Origin: an uncultured Flavobacteriales bacterium
Lineage (GTDB): Bacteria; Bacteroidota; Bacteroidia; Flavobacteriales_D; Parvicellaceae
Direction: 5' to 3'
Assembly (NCBI GenBank): GCA_938075455.1
Contig: CALJHN010000003.1
Location: 98,056-162,055, forward strand
DNA: 64,000 bases
In this document: one piece after another, positions 63,871 through 64,000 of the stretch
How the letters are laid out: each line of letters starts with the position of its first letter
Position numbering within the stretch: position 1 is the first letter of the stretch
Translations under genes and position numbers: made by a program
The notes under the pieces: generated by a model
What the model was told of the DNA's origin: nothing
The model's input: the letters and a program-made list of their open reading frames with translations, nothing else
Database searches by the model: none

Positions 63871-64000
63871 TTTCAAAAAAGTTTTTGACTTTCAGATTTG
63901 TTTTATTTAATAAACATGATAAAATTACACTTATAATTTTATTATTTTAATTAAAAATTATTTAATATAAATACATTACCAATAACAAGAAAGTTGATTA

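Noticed and set aside
1..64000. CRISPR arrays, insertion sequences, prophage or rRNA
   Set aside because: No spaced direct repeats, transposase genes, phage structural genes or rRNA sequence were noticed. The only recombinase gene is a chromosomal XerD type.

Overview
The window reads as a piece of a low-GC, tightly packed Bacteroidota genome, most likely a marine Flavobacteriales relative. The evidence is a BshC bacillithiol enzyme, two proteins with type IX secretion (T9SS) C-terminal sorting domains, a GLPGLI protein beside an outer-membrane beta-barrel protein, a DUF6952 protein, a fused ResB-CcsA cytochrome c biogenesis protein, and promoters of the Bacteroidota TTG-N18/19-TAnnTTTG type. 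No phage, insertion sequence, CRISPR array or rRNA was seen. Two serine tRNAs are present (UGA and GCU anticodons).

Layout. 1-8 kb: start of hisS, a TlpA-like thioredoxin, tRNA-Ser, xerD, an SDR oxidoreductase, a Cys glutathione peroxidase, mtaB, and an outer-membrane barrel/GLPGLI pair. 8-15 kb: an orphan MoxR ATPase, hutG-hutF (the last two steps of histidine breakdown by the deiminase route), two tandem front-end fatty acid desaturases, and a saccharopine dehydrogenase. 15-28.5 kb: a long + strand run centred on iron: a Fur-like box, fbpABC, a second Fur-like box, DUF4856 and imelysin lipoproteins, an HTTM membrane protein, a FecA-type TonB receptor, an ABA4-like protein, a TspO gene broken by one stop, a lipoprotein, a DUF2490 protein, a hemerythrin (RIC-like) protein and a decayed DUF6686-like gene. 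28.5-36.6 kb: bshC, a non-canonical NRAMP transporter coupled to a T9SS cargo protein, HMG-CoA lyase and a C25 peptidase. 36.7-41.3 kb: prfC, a NUDIX protein, DUF2461, a VOC protein, and a peroxiredoxin-thioredoxin-DUF6952 operon closed by a strong bidirectional terminator and tRNA-Ser. 41.4-54.3 kb: thiolase, ilvE, recQ, tamB, tsaD, ccsBA. 54.4-59.7 kb: a compact run of housekeeping genes (hydrolase, yggS, HEAT-like, DUF2520, KdsC-like, UbiA, maf) facing aroQ. 60-64 kb: a leftward surface-polysaccharide set (flippase, TagD-like cytidylyltransferase, asnB) that probably continues past the window.

The most interesting part is 15.4-28.5 kb. Two near-identical Fur-like boxes precede fbpA and the DUF4856 gene. 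A separate 20-bp dyad, AATACC-N8-GGTATT, lies at the -33 position of the promoter regions of both the DUF4856 operon and the hemerythrin gene, which suggests an unassigned regulator linking iron uptake with Fe-S/NO repair. The DUF4856 and imelysin lipoproteins carry the same Cys-flanked acidic module at identical residue positions after the lipid anchor. Two genes in this run (TspO and the DUF6686-like gene) contain in-frame TAA codons, so the stretch also shows decay. Elsewhere, one desaturase has conserved coding sequence upstream of its first ATG but no standard start codon for it.
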